DNA of 64,000 bases from Candidatus Bathyarchaeota archaeon (GCA_018396995.1 JAGTQB010000004.1:21961-85960), one strand, 5' to 3'; positions 1 through 9,778 are shown, counted from the first letter of the stretch. A program made the numbers and translations. The notes: a model not told the origin generated them from the letters alone.

Positions 1-1
1 C

Positions 2-112
2 CCCACTCTAGTGATAATTGACCGAGAGGGATATATTAGGTTTAGACACGTCGGCTTAACACCCTCATCCACTTTAATCCAGGAGATAGATAAGATATTG
101 AGGGGGAGCTAA
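2..112 (+). CDS. C-terminal fragment of a thioredoxin/TlpA-like protein (truncated by window edge)
   Basis: Open frame ...PTLVIIDREGYIRFRHVGLTPSSTLIQEIDKILRGS* ending at 112, just upstream of a CcdA-like gene. Confidence 0.6.
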   Translation, partial: PTLVIIDREGYIRFRHVGLTPSSTLIQEIDKILRGS

Positions 113-119
113 AGAAGGG

Positions 120-785
120 TTGTCCTTTAACCCCCTAGACATAACATTAGCGTTAACCGCTGGAGTCTTCACCCTCCTTTCTCCATGCAGCTTCCCATTG
201 CTTCCTGGCTATATATCCTATTATTTAGGGCTAAAGTCTTCTTCCTATAGTAAAGCGGTTGTAAGCGGACTTCTCTGCGCATCGGGTATAATTATAGTGT
301 TCTCCACGATTGGCTTATTTGTATCAGCGTTCGGCAGCTTAGTGTCAAGACATATACCGCTCCTTCGCGTCGTGGCTGGCGCAGCTGTAATCCTTATGGG
401 GATCATAATGGCTGCCCAAGTCAAGCTCCCAACAATTTTAGTGGGGTTAAAGGTTCCGAGGGAGAAGGGAGTTATTGGAATCTTTCTCTATGGCGCCATA
501 TACGGTTTAGCATCTGCGAACTGTTCGGCCCCCATATTCTTTTCAATTATATTCTACTCATCTGTATCTGGGGGGCTGTTATATGGCACTATGATTTTTA
601 TCGCCTATGCTATGGGCATAGGGCTTCCAATAATTGCAATATCGATCTTTATAATTAAGGCTAAAGAAATGATTCTTAGAAGGGTCATGAGGGCAACACC
701 GCTATTACAGATAATTAGTGGTCTTCTTCTAATCATTATAGGAATACATCTAATATACTCTCATCAAGTAGCCCCATACTTGTAA
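120..785 (+). CDS. CcdA/DsbD-like transmembrane thiol-disulfide carrier
   Basis: 221 aa multi-TM protein; LSPCSFPLLPGY and ASANCSAPIFF cysteine motifs; TTG start. Confidence 0.8.
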   Translation: MSFNPLDITLALTAGVFTLLSPCSFPLLPGYISYYLGLKSSSYSKAVVSGLLCASGIIIVFSTIGLFVSAFGSLVSRHIPLLRVVAGAAVILMGIIMAAQVKLPTILVGLKVPREKGVIGIFLYGAIYGLASANCSAPIFFSIIFYSSVSGGLLYGTMIFIAYAMGIGLPIIAISIFIIKAKEMILRRVMRATPLLQIISGLLLIIIGIHLIYSHQVAPYL

Positions 786-907
786 TTTTCAAACATCTAT
801 CATTACACTTAAATAGACGCTTGGAAACTTCCCAAACTATTTTAACCATTATCATTAATGAATTAGAGATGATACCACAGATTCGTAGAGGGCGCCCACT
901 ATAATCC

Positions 908-1348
908 CTATTTACTGAGGGCTCTATTGGCTATTTCCATGCCGAGAGCTTTACACTTTTCAAGATCGGCTGGTCCAGGCGCATATCTGACTAGTAGCGG
1001 TGGCCTAATAACCTGCATCTCAAATTTCCTTTCCATTATCTCCAGAACAAGATTTGGAGCTTCGCCGCTCCACCCATAAGAGCCGAAGGCTGCCCCAATT
1101 TTACCCTTTAAATCAACATTCCTTGCAGAGGCCTCCCTAAAAACCATGCTTATTTCAAGAGGCATATTATGATTGTAGGTTGGCGCACCAACGATTATCG
1201 CATCATATCCAGCTAAATCCTCCACATTCACATAATATTTAACATCAACCTCAACACCGCCAACAGCTCTAATCCCCTCAGCAACAGCCTCAGCCATCTT
1301 CCTCGTATTACCACTAGCACTATAATATAGTATTAAGATTCTTGGCAT
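908..1348 (-). CDS. Flavodoxin-like protein
   Basis: ILYYSASGNTRKMAEAVAEGI FMN-binding motif, GAPTYNHNMP and GSYGWSGEAP. Confidence 0.85.
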   Translation of the reverse strand: MPRILILYYSASGNTRKMAEAVAEGIRAVGGVEVDVKYYVNVEDLAGYDAIIVGAPTYNHNMPLEISMVFREASARNVDLKGKIGAAFGSYGWSGEAPNLVLEIMERKFEMQVIRPPLLVRYAPGPADLEKCKALGMEIANRALSK

Positions 1349-1659
1349 AAAACATCACAGAATATTATTATAGCCTAACTAAATTTTAGTTTATCTGAAT
1401 ATGGAGACCGGAAGCATCATATAATGAAGAACGCTATTAGGCACAATCTTTTGAGGACTTGTTCCGCAATTCTATCACCATTTATAATGCAATAATTGTT
1501 ACTAAACCAAAGCTCACACCTACATTTAGTCTCTGGAAAAATATGAAGTGTTATGGCGACCACCATCGACTAAAGGGCGATATTCTCAGACGACCCACGA
1601 AGGAACTGTTAAAGAAGAATGGCAAAGCTGTATACGTGAAATAAGTTATTGATGAACAT

Positions 1660-2043
1660 TTATTCGAGCTTCGTGCTCTGCCTAACACACTCTTTATATC
1701 GGGACATAAAATCCTCAATAATATGCTTTAAATGATCTTTGGGGATAAAGCCGACTATGGAACCCAAATATCTGCCGCTGCAATAAAATGCTATCGTTGG
1801 CGTACCCATGACACCATTTTTTATCGCAATTTCCCTATTTTCCGGACTCTTAAGAACATTAAATCTCACAAATTTAACCCTATTCTTATATTCCTTAGCA
1901 ACCTCCTCAAAGATGGGATTCAGCATAATGCACCATGGACAACTCTCATGCCAAAAATCGACGACTGTTAATATGTCAGATTGCAGAACTTCCCTCTCCC
2001 AGCTCTCAGCATTAACCTCTAAAGTGTATGACATATACCTCAC
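1660..2043 (-). CDS. Thioredoxin-like protein
   Basis: VDFWHESCPWCIMLNPIFEEVAKEY with CPWC active site; GTPTIAFY cis-Pro motif. Confidence 0.85.
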   Translation of the reverse strand: MRYMSYTLEVNAESWEREVLQSDILTVVDFWHESCPWCIMLNPIFEEVAKEYKNRVKFVRFNVLKSPENREIAIKNGVMGTPTIAFYCSGRYLGSIVGFIPKDHLKHIIEDFMSRYKECVRQSTKLE

Positions 2044-2105
2044 TAAATAAAATCAATTTTGAGAAAAAATTAAAGGTTTTAGCATTAAAGCACCCTTCGA
2101 TCTTT

Positions 2106-2534
2106 TCAGATTTCCTCTAGAAGTGATGTAAAGAAGTCATGGTGTTCTTCTTCATCCTTCAGTATTCCCTCGAATAGAACAGCTGTTGTCACATCGTTTT
2201 CTTTTCGAGCTTTTTCTATAATATTCTTATATAGCTTTATTGCTTCCTCCTCGTCCTTCACATCCCGTTCAATCATTTCCCTTAGAGTTTTCCCTACAAC
2301 TATCTCTTTAGGCTGAGTTGTTGGGATACCACCTAGATAAAAAAGTCTCTCAGCGATCGCCTCAGCATGCTTCATCTCAGTTACAGCTATCTTCTTCAAT
2401 TCATTTTGAACAGTAAAGCCCTTAACACCCCTCCATTGAATATGTTGCCACATGTATTGAATAGATACTTGGATCTCTCTTGCGATAGCATCATTCAAAA
2501 GATCTAGTAATTCTTTTGAAACCAAAATGAGCAT
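2106..2534 (-). CDS. Ferritin-like/bacterioferritin-like protein
   Basis: EIQVSIQYMWQHI, EMKHAEAIAERL and KDEEEHHDFF carboxylate/His ligand pattern. Confidence 0.75.
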   Translation of the reverse strand: MLILVSKELLDLLNDAIAREIQVSIQYMWQHIQWRGVKGFTVQNELKKIAVTEMKHAEAIAERLFYLGGIPTTQPKEIVVGKTLREMIERDVKDEEEAIKLYKNIIEKARKENDVTTAVLFEGILKDEEEHHDFFTSLLEEI

Positions 2535-2592
2535 CCTCCCATAATATTATTAATGTTTTTGTAATTGCTATTTAACGCTTTTGAGTTTCCAT

Positions 2593-3072
2593 TCATCCTC
2601 CGGGGGCACCATGAAATGGAACATTCTTCCATAAAACCTCCCACCACTCATCCTCAGTTATTGTTTCTCCACGGATAAGGATTTCTAGAACCCTTCTCAG
2701 GAGCTCATGGTGTCTTTTTTCGTCAGCCAGAACCGCCATAAAAAGAAGCTTAAGTTTTTCATCATCAACTTTAGGTAAAATACTGTCTATTTTATTTATT
2801 AATTCGGCCTCTATACGGATGTGCCTCTCTATAAGAGCTCTATGCCTCTCAAGCTGTTCTTCTGACAAAGCCTGCGTTGAAGTCGTTAGGAGTGTTAGGG
2901 CTGAAGCATACATTTCCGCATGCTTAACCGAATCTAGAGAAATCCCTTTTAAAACTCCCTTAACAGCAGGATTCTGTAGATCCTTTAAAGCCTCCTCAAG
3001 AGAACGTACAATCTCATTCTCAATCTCAATCTGCTTCTCAATAAATTTAACCAAATCATTTTTAATAACCAT
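2593..3072 (-). CDS. Ferritin-like/rubrerythrin-type diiron domain protein
   Basis: Four-helix pattern with DSVKHAEMY and ADEKRHHELL. Confidence 0.65.
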   Translation of the reverse strand: MVIKNDLVKFIEKQIEIENEIVRSLEEALKDLQNPAVKGVLKGISLDSVKHAEMYASALTLLTTSTQALSEEQLERHRALIERHIRIEAELINKIDSILPKVDDEKLKLLFMAVLADEKRHHELLRRVLEILIRGETITEDEWWEVLWKNVPFHGAPGG

Positions 3073-3271
3073 ATGTCCACCAAATATACTAAGATAAGAG
3101 AGAAATTTAAATCTTAGGAAGGAAACTTAATGCTTTTAATCTTCTTTATTTCGTTTAAAATAATAATTTGTTAAAAATAAAGCGATAAAATGTTTGAATT
3201 CGAATCATAAATTCCTTGTTTTAACTAAATTTTATAGGAAAACTTATATTTATTTACATTTTTAGTATTAA

Positions 3272-3946
3272 TTGGTGATTTTTGTGGAAGAATATAGAAT
3301 GCCATTAATAGGCGATAAGTTTCCATCTATGGAAGTTAGGACTACTAAAGGCGTCATTAAGCTCCCAGACGACTATAGTGGAAAGTGGTTTATACTCTTT
3401 AGCCACCCAGCCGACTTCACACCAGTATGCACAACAGAGTTTGTTGCTTTCCAGAAGAGATATGAGGAGTTCAAAAAGTTGAACTGTGAGCTGATAGGGT
3501 TAAGCATAGACCAGGTTTTCGCGCATCTAAAGTGGGAGGAATGGATTAAGGAGAAACTCGGCGTAGAAATACAATTTCCAATAATTGCAGACAACACTGG
3601 TGAGATATCTGCGAAACTTGGTATGCGCCATAAGCAGGCTAATGGAACACAAACCGTAAGGGCTGTCTTCATAGTTGACCCAAAGGCGGTCATTAGAGCA
3701 ATACTTTATTATCCCATGGAACTCGGAAGGAACATGGATGAAATCCTTCGGATGGTGAAAGCGCTCCAGATTGCTGATAAGGGTTATGCCATACCGGCCA
3801 ATTGGCCAAATAACGAAATAATAGGAGACAATGTTATTATCCCGCCAGCAAACACCGTAGACATGATTAGGAAGAGAATGGAGCAAGAAAAAGCCGGAGA
3901 AATAAAGTGCCTAGACTGGTGGCTGTGCTACAAAAAGCTAGAGTGA
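3272..3946 (+). CDS. Peroxiredoxin, archaeal long form
   Basis: [13 protein letters not shown] peroxidatic Cys motif; C-terminal [13 protein letters not shown]. Confidence 0.93.
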   Translation: MVIFVEEYRMPLIGDKFPSMEVRTTKGVIKLPDDYSGKWFILFSHPADFTPVCTTEFVAFQKRYEEFKKLNCELIGLSIDQVFAHLKWEEWIKEKLGVEIQFPIIADNTGEISAKLGMRHKQANGTQTVRAVFIVDPKAVIRAILYYPMELGRNMDEILRMVKALQIADKGYAIPANWPNNEIIGDNVIIPPANTVDMIRKRMEQEKAGEIKCLDWWLCYKKLE

Positions 3947-4047
3947 ACTTCTCTTTTACCCTCTTATTTTTCTGCTTTAGCGGTCAATGATAACCCCTAG
4001 GGAATTCTCATGGGAACCGAGAGAACATTGGTATCATAACGAACTCT

Positions 4048-4308
4048 TTAGAAATTTTTAAATACTCTTTGCTTTGTTTTGCGCAAAATCCCAATAATGG
4101 GAAACCTTTTCAAAATCTCTTCACTATGGGGCGCTTGTCTTAATGCTTCTGTTAAATCCGTACCAGCTACATGGATAACCTGATGCCGTCCATTCTTCCA
4201 CAGAAATCTGGTTGATATATCATACACTTTCCCGTCATAAGCTATATAAGTTGGTCTCCCATTTTTGCCATCATATTTAGTGAGCTCTTCTTCAGTAAAC
4301 TCCCTCAT
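4048..4308 (-). CDS. Small soluble cytochrome b5-like heme-binding domain protein
   Basis: TYIAYDGKVYDISTRFLWKNGRHQVIHVAGTDLTEALRQAPHSEEIL, prokaryotic cyt b5-like. Confidence 0.75.
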   Translation of the reverse strand: MREFTEEELTKYDGKNGRPTYIAYDGKVYDISTRFLWKNGRHQVIHVAGTDLTEALRQAPHSEEILKRFPIIGILRKTKQRVFKNF

Positions 4309-4317
4309 AGAAAACCC

Positions 4318-5035
4318 CTAAGAAAATAGGGAATCGAGTGACATCATTGTGAGAAAGCCCACAATAATACCGAAGGTTGCTTCTCTCTCAAAACCTTTTC
4401 TATGGCTCTCAGGTATCATTTCATCGCTAACTATAAAAATCATGGCTCCGGCGGCGAAGGCAAGCGCCCAAGGTAAAATCGGATGAAAAAATAGATATAA
4501 GTGCAACACCTAAAAGTCCTCCAATCGGCTCAACTAAACCAGTTAATGTGCTATATCCAAGAGACCTTCGCTTGTTATATCCTTCTCTTAATAAAGGCAG
4601 TGCCACCGCTAATCCCTCAGGCATATTTTGAAGCCCAATAGCCATGGCGACCACAAGCCCAGCCGCTATATTCCCAGTCCCGAAACTCACCCCGACAGCC
4701 AAGCCTTCAGGAAAATTATGAATTGTTATTGCCAACGCGAAAAGCCAGACTTTTGAAAGTCTTGAGGAGGGGCCTTCTTCACCTAGCGTTAGATGGAAAT
4801 GAGGGATGAGACGATCGGCCAGATGCAGAGCAATAGCTCCTAAGATTATTCCAAGGACAGAAACCCATACACCGCCAGAACCTATAGCTGGAATTAAAAG
4901 ACTGAAGAAAGTGGCAGCGAGCATTACTCCGGCAGAAAACCCAAGCATTATATCTAAAAACTTGTCTGAAACATTCTTTATGAATAAAATTGGTAGAGCT
5001 CCTATGCCGGTTGCTAAACGTAAAGGTTATACCTC
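4318..5035 (-). pseudogene. ZIP-family metal transporter, disrupted
   Basis: ORFs 4427..4948 and 4318..4509 rejoin to a ZIP C-terminus (..GVALISIF/HPILPWALAFAAGAMIFIVSDEMIPESHRKG) if one T is removed from a T6 run at about 4487-4492; the frame upstream of MLGF continues as RLATGIGALPILFIKNVSDKFLDI but ends at an in-frame stop without a start codon. Confidence 0.75.
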
Positions 5036-5345
5036 AACGTTTAGCGATTTTGTGAAATTATTCTTTTCAAACAAATAGCATCTAACAGCTGATCAGATGC
5101 ATAAAAAGGTGAAGAAAGTGTTAATAGGCTGAGATAGTTGAAGAACTCGGTTTCAAACCTACTAGACAACAAATCAACATACGTGTATACTGTAGCGAGC
5201 GCTGACAGAAACTTTATTCATAATAACCTAATGAAGAAGACTACGAACACTCATTTCATCTTGTAAGTGGTTCTAGCACTGTTCTAGAAAATAATTATGC
5301 CGATAAGAATAATAGTCGGGGTTTCTTTAGAGCTATCCCCCAATA

Positions 5346-5786
5346 CTATTCCTTTATCTTTTCCAGTATTATTGCTGGGCAAACCCTCTTTACACCATCT
5401 ATCACAGCAATCTTCTCATTGATAATTTTTAGCAGCTCCATAGTATTTTTAGCCCAGACTTCAGCCATAATCATATGGTCTCCCATAGAGGTAGCAACAC
5501 TTTTTGTTTCGGGCAATTCACATAGCTTTTGGACCACTTCAAGAACCTTTGAGGGATCAACATCAATGCCTATCATTGCAACGGCATTAAAGCCTATCTT
5601 TGGGGGGTCAATAACCACAGTAAACCTTTTTATAACGCCCTCCCGCCTCATCTTCTCCACCCTCTTCCTAACAGTGGATTCACTTATCCTAAGCCTACGA
5701 GCGATCTCGATAAAGGATATGCTAGCATCCTCCTGCAAAATCCTCAAGATAGCCAAATCAGTCTCATCCATAATACCTTCCCTCAT
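5346..5786 (-). CDS. Lrp/AsnC-family transcriptional regulator
   Basis: N-terminal HTH DLAILRILQEDASISFIEIARRLRISESTVRKRVEKM; C-terminal RAM-like domain. Confidence 0.9.
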   Translation of the reverse strand: MREGIMDETDLAILRILQEDASISFIEIARRLRISESTVRKRVEKMRREGVIKRFTVVIDPPKIGFNAVAMIGIDVDPSKVLEVVQKLCELPETKSVATSMGDHMIMAEVWAKNTMELLKIINEKIAVIDGVKRVCPAIILEKIKE

Positions 5787-5878
5787 TATTCAGCATTCAT
5801 CAGGTATTTTTTATCCGAATCTCACACATAAATTTAAAAAATGTGATAAAACTTCGAAAATCGGGGTAAACTAAGTGT

Positions 5879-6354
5879 ATGAGGAAAATTAACTGGATAA
5901 AACTTAAAAGTGCTTTCGCCAAAGAGAGCCAGGACATATGCTCTATTTAATTTTTGCAGAGAAAGCTGAAGAAGAAGGATTTAAGAATACTGCTAGGCTT
6001 TTTAGGGCCATAGCCTATGCTGGGTAGGTTCATGCAACTAATCATCATAGTATCTTGAGGATGATTCGAAGTACTGTGGGAGAACCTTAATGAAGCCATA
6101 AATGGAGAAATATATGAGGTTAATGAAATCTACAACGCTGTAGCTAGGCTTCAGGATGAGAGAAGATGCCCACTGGGCCCTATACGCAGAAAAAATTCAC
6201 GCAACCATGTATCAGAAGGCTAGGCAATTTGTTGAAAGCGGCAAGGATATACTTTTAGGACCAATCTATATGTGTAGCATATGCGGCTACTGAGGGAAAA
6301 TTTGATAGATGCCCATCATGCGGGGTTACAAAAGATAAAGTAAAAATATTTTAG
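5879..6354 (+). pseudogene. Rubrerythrin pseudogene with multiple frameshifts and stops
   Basis: Fragments in different frames: LKSAFAKESQ, MLYLIFAEKAEEEGFKNTARLFRAIAYAG*VHATNHHSILR, ENLNEAINGEIYEVNEIYNAV, DAHWALYAEKIHATMYQKARQFVESGKDILLGPIYMCSICGY, EGKFDRCPSCGVTKDKVKIF*. Confidence 0.88.
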
Positions 6355-6384
6355 CGTCATACAACTTGGCATGGAGGGATAATC

Positions 6385-6546
6385 TTGGAAAAATGGAAAT
6401 GTGAAATTTGCGGCTACATCTATGACCCAGAAGCTGGAGACCCGACCCAAAATATAGGTTCAGGAACACCCTTCGAGGACTTACCAAAGAATTGGACCTG
6501 CCCAGTATGCGGAGCCCCAAAAGATATGTTTAAAAAGATAACATAA
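6385..6546 (+). CDS. Rubredoxin (53 aa; absent from ORF track)
   Basis: TTG start after [60 protein letters not shown]; two CxxCG knuckles. Confidence 0.95.
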   Translation: MEKWKCEICGYIYDPEAGDPTQNIGSGTPFEDLPKNWTCPVCGAPKDMFKKIT

Positions 6547-6761
6547 GTAAACTCAATCTCAAATTTTATAAAAGACACTTATTATAGTCCAGCTACCTTA
6601 TGGCTTATTGATCTGCCAGCTGATAATAAATGCGGATAGATATCATGCAGACCAAAAATTTAAATGGTCTTTAAGTATGCCTACTATGTGGACTAAAGGA
6701 GCGAGGGAACTAAGCATCTAAAATAAATCTAAAACTTTCTTTTATTAACCTATAACCTATA

Positions 6762-7955
6762 TTAAGCTTCTGTTTTAATCTTCTTTGCTAGAGATTTACC
6801 GAGCTCGATGATTTGCTTCATATTCTCCTCTGTTGGCGGGCCATTGATTTCTAGCACGCCAACAACTTCTGCCTTTAAATCCTTAACTAATTCCTGGATT
6901 TGTCTTACGGCTCCTCCGCCCCAGCCATAAGAGCTCAAAATTGTGAAAAACTTTGTTGGCGGGCGCAGCATCTTGAGAAGATATGCCGCATAGACAGCTA
7001 GTGGGTGAGCACCCCCTAAGACTGTTGGTGCACCTATCACCACCGCCCTTGAGTCTACCAAATCTTTCACTAAATCACCGATATCTGTTACGACCAGGTT
7101 ATAAATAGCTAATTCAATACCCTCTAGAGCTAACGTTTCAGCCATCAGACTCACCATAGCGTCTGTGCTACCCCACATACTTGCATAAGCTATTGTTGCC
7201 TTACACTTAGTCTCGCCAGCAGCCCAACGCTTATATGGACCCATAATTATTTCAGGCTTCCTATGAATTGGGCCGTGGCTCGGCGCAATAATCTTAATAT
7301 TTAAGGTAGAGATCCTCTCAAGGGCTTTCTGAGCCATCATCCTATAGGGCATCATTATCTCGCCCCAATATCTCTGCGCATGGACAAGTATATCTTCCAC
7401 TTCATCACTGTAAACCCCTCCGGCCAGGTGAGCCCCAAAGAAATCACATGGAAAGAGTATCCCGTCCTCTTCAATATAAGTGAACATTGTCTCAGGCCAG
7501 TGGAGCATTGGAGCATCAATAAAGCGTAGGGTCTTATTGCCTAAGCTTATAACTTCATCATCGGCTACAACTCTAATTCTATCCTGTGGGACATGATAAT
7601 ATATTTGAGCCATCTTAGAGCCCCTAACCGTAGTCACAAGCTTCGACCTCTGCGCAATCCTCATCATATGTGGGATAGCGCCAGCGTGATCTGGCTCGGC
7701 ATGATTCATTACGATGTAATCTATCTCCTCAGGGCTTACGATGGAACGCACCTTACTCTCTAACTCTCTTTCAAACCCGGGGTTCACAGTATCTATAAGA
7801 ACCTTACCCTCACTACCAATTACTAGGTATGCGTTATAAGAGGTTCCCTTTGGAAGCGGGATTAGCGCGTCAAAGATCCTACGATTCCAGTCCCTTACAC
7901 CAACCCAGTAAACATCCTCACTTATCTTAACAACATTCTTTTCAAGCATTTTCAC
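6762..7955 (-). CDS. A-type flavoprotein (FprA/rubredoxin:oxygen oxidoreductase family)
   Basis: Metallo-beta-lactamase diiron motif NHAEPDHAGAIPH plus C-terminal flavodoxin domain ASMWGSTDAMV. Confidence 0.92.
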   Translation of the reverse strand: MKMLEKNVVKISEDVYWVGVRDWNRRIFDALIPLPKGTSYNAYLVIGSEGKVLIDTVNPGFERELESKVRSIVSPEEIDYIVMNHAEPDHAGAIPHMMRIAQRSKLVTTVRGSKMAQIYYHVPQDRIRVVADDEVISLGNKTLRFIDAPMLHWPETMFTYIEEDGILFPCDFFGAHLAGGVYSDEVEDILVHAQRYWGEIMMPYRMMAQKALERISTLNIKIIAPSHGPIHRKPEIIMGPYKRWAAGETKCKATIAYASMWGSTDAMVSLMAETLALEGIELAIYNLVVTDIGDLVKDLVDSRAVVIGAPTVLGGAHPLAVYAAYLLKMLRPPTKFFTILSSYGWGGGAVRQIQELVKDLKAEVVGVLEINGPPTEENMKQIIELGKSLAKKIKTEA

Positions 7956-7972
7956 TCACCTAATCATTATCT

Positions 7973-7991
7973 ACATAACAAAATGTTATGT
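7973..7991. promoter_or_regulatory. Inverted repeat ACATAACA-AAA-TGTTATGT upstream of fprA-like gene
   Basis: Perfect 8-bp arms, 3-nt spacer, 18 nt upstream of the annotated start. Confidence 0.5.
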
Positions 7992-8147
7992 TTTTTGTTC
8001 TAATATACTTTCAAACTTGATAGTAAATTATAGAGAAAAATTACAAAATCTCCTTTCATTAGCAAGATCCCACCGATTTTGTTTACTTTTAGTAACTTTC
8101 CCGTCTAAATTCCGTGTAATAGCGACGCCAAATTAATCTCATGCTCT

Positions 8148-9086
8148 TTAAAGTTCCCTCTCAAGTACAACTTTTACTCTAAGCTTTCTTAAATCTCGGA
8201 CTATAGCAACCTCGCACTCGCATCCATGAGTCTTTTCAGACAAGATTCTTTGCAGCTCTTCTACGCTATCAACCCGTCTCCCATCAAACTCAAGTATTAT
8301 GTCACCACGCTCTATACCAGCCCTATGAGCCGGGCTTCCAGGCACAACATTGACTACGAGTATACCATGTTCCACGGGTAGGTCATAGTGTAAGGCTATC
8401 TGCCTATTTAAATTTACACCAGCTATACCAAGCCAAGGCCTAACATAATAGCCATATTGCATTATCTCTTTAACGATATCTTTAGCAGCATTTATTGGTA
8501 TAGCAAAGCCTATACCCTGAGCAAACGGAATTATGGCGGTATTTATCCCAATAACCTCACCCTCAACATTAACTAGTGGGCCTCCTGAGTTCCCGGGATT
8601 AATTGCGGCATCAGTCTGAATTAGATCCCTAAAGATCCCCCTATCTGAGTAAATGGTCCTTTTAACGGCGCTTATTATTCCTGAGGTCACTGTTGGTCCG
8701 CCAGCTAGGCCAAAGGGATTTCCAATGGCAAAGACCCTTTGCCCAACTTTAATTTTATCTGAATCCCCTAGCTTTGCGGCAACTAAGTTATCTGCGTCTA
8801 TCTTTAATACGGCCAAATCTAAGCCCCTATACCCGCCAATAAATTTAGCCTCAAATACACGTCCATCCACCAACGTGACTATAATTCTCTCGGCGCCCTC
8901 TATAACATGATAATTGGTTAAGATGTAGCCTTTTTCATCGAATACAAATCCTGATCCAATACCTTTGACTGGGACAACTTGGTAAAAGAAGTCATGAAAG
9001 ACTCTTAAAGTATTAACGTTGACGACACTTTTACTAACTCTTTCCAGCATTTCAACAATTTTATCTTCACTCATAAAGATCACCAT
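8148..9086 (-). CDS. HtrA/DegP-like trypsin-family serine protease with one PDZ domain
   Basis: NYHVI, GLDLAVLKI and GNSGGPL catalytic motifs; C-terminal PDZ GSPAHRAGIERGDIILEFDGRRV. Confidence 0.93.
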   Translation of the reverse strand: MVIFMSEDKIVEMLERVSKSVVNVNTLRVFHDFFYQVVPVKGIGSGFVFDEKGYILTNYHVIEGAERIIVTLVDGRVFEAKFIGGYRGLDLAVLKIDADNLVAAKLGDSDKIKVGQRVFAIGNPFGLAGGPTVTSGIISAVKRTIYSDRGIFRDLIQTDAAINPGNSGGPLVNVEGEVIGINTAIIPFAQGIGFAIPINAAKDIVKEIMQYGYYVRPWLGIAGVNLNRQIALHYDLPVEHGILVVNVVPGSPAHRAGIERGDIILEFDGRRVDSVEELQRILSEKTHGCECEVAIVRDLRKLRVKVVLEREL

Positions 9087-9594
9087 TAATGATGTTAAAT
9101 TAAACCCTACTATTGTTGTTGTTTAACTTTGAGATAAGATTTTGGTATGGTGAAGAACTATACGCCGTTAACACTCATTATATTAAGTTAAAAATGAATA
9201 GAGCGCATTGTTACGCAGGAAGGAAAGAATTATAAATTTTTAGAGAGGAAGGATTCTCTTAGAGAGCGGGAATATAAAAAGGATCTCCATTTTTATTGTT
9301 GTATTATATCTTCTTGCATTCTTATGGGTATTCTATTTTTATATGGTATACCGCCGCCAATTATATGGGGCTTCTTAAGGATATGGAGTGTTGCATATCT
9401 ATTGTATTATGCTTAACCATATTGAAGGGAAGCGTCCTTAAACTGAGAAATTTCTTAAAATTCTTAACTAAGTTATTGAAGCTGTATCTACTCTCATCAC
9501 TCTTAATTTATGCAGCCTTAGGAATTCATGTTGCAGTGGTAGCTCCACTTGGCTTATTTAATTTCTCAGTCTATATAGATTTGAACTTAATAGG

Positions 9595-9686
9595 TGGCGG
9601 GCCCGGGGGGATTTGAACCCCCGACCCTCGGCTCACTCCTTAAGGTTTAGGAGGCCGATGCCCCATCCTGGCTAGGCTACGGGCCC
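9595..9686 (-). tRNA. tRNA-Arg(CCT) with 14-nt intron at 37/38 (9634..9647), CCA encoded
   Basis: Acceptor GGGCCCG/CGGGCCC, anticodon stem TCGGC/GCCGA, loop CTCCTA(intron)A, T-arm GGGGG-TTCAAAT-CCCCC. Confidence 0.92.
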
Positions 9687-9778
9687 CTCCAATATTTTTG
9701 GATTGAGAGTAAAATAAATTTTCCTTTGGCATACAATTAAAGATAAATTTTTCTCTTTACTATCTATCCACTAAAGAA

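Noticed and set aside
1459-1644. 61-aa ORF between flavodoxin and thioredoxin genes
   Set aside because: No start context or family recognised; possibly relic DNA, not supported as a gene.
4480-4500. Programmed frameshift at the T6 tract of the ZIP gene
   Set aside because: The gene also lacks a start region; a homopolymer sequencing error or pseudogenisation is simpler. Kept only as a pseudogene finding.
5930-6060. In-frame TAG in the rubrerythrin-like frame as a possible pyrrolysine codon
   Set aside because: The same gene has further frameshifts and TGA/TAA breaks up- and downstream, so decay explains it better than recoding.
6648-6672. AGACCA...TGGTCT dyad upstream of nothing obvious
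   Set aside because: Short arms in AT-rich sequence at the 3' ends of convergent genes; likely chance or a terminator-like fold.
9296-9616. 106-aa ORF upstream of tRNA-Arg
   Set aside because: Runs into the antisense of the tRNA and has no recognisable family or convincing start; not annotated.
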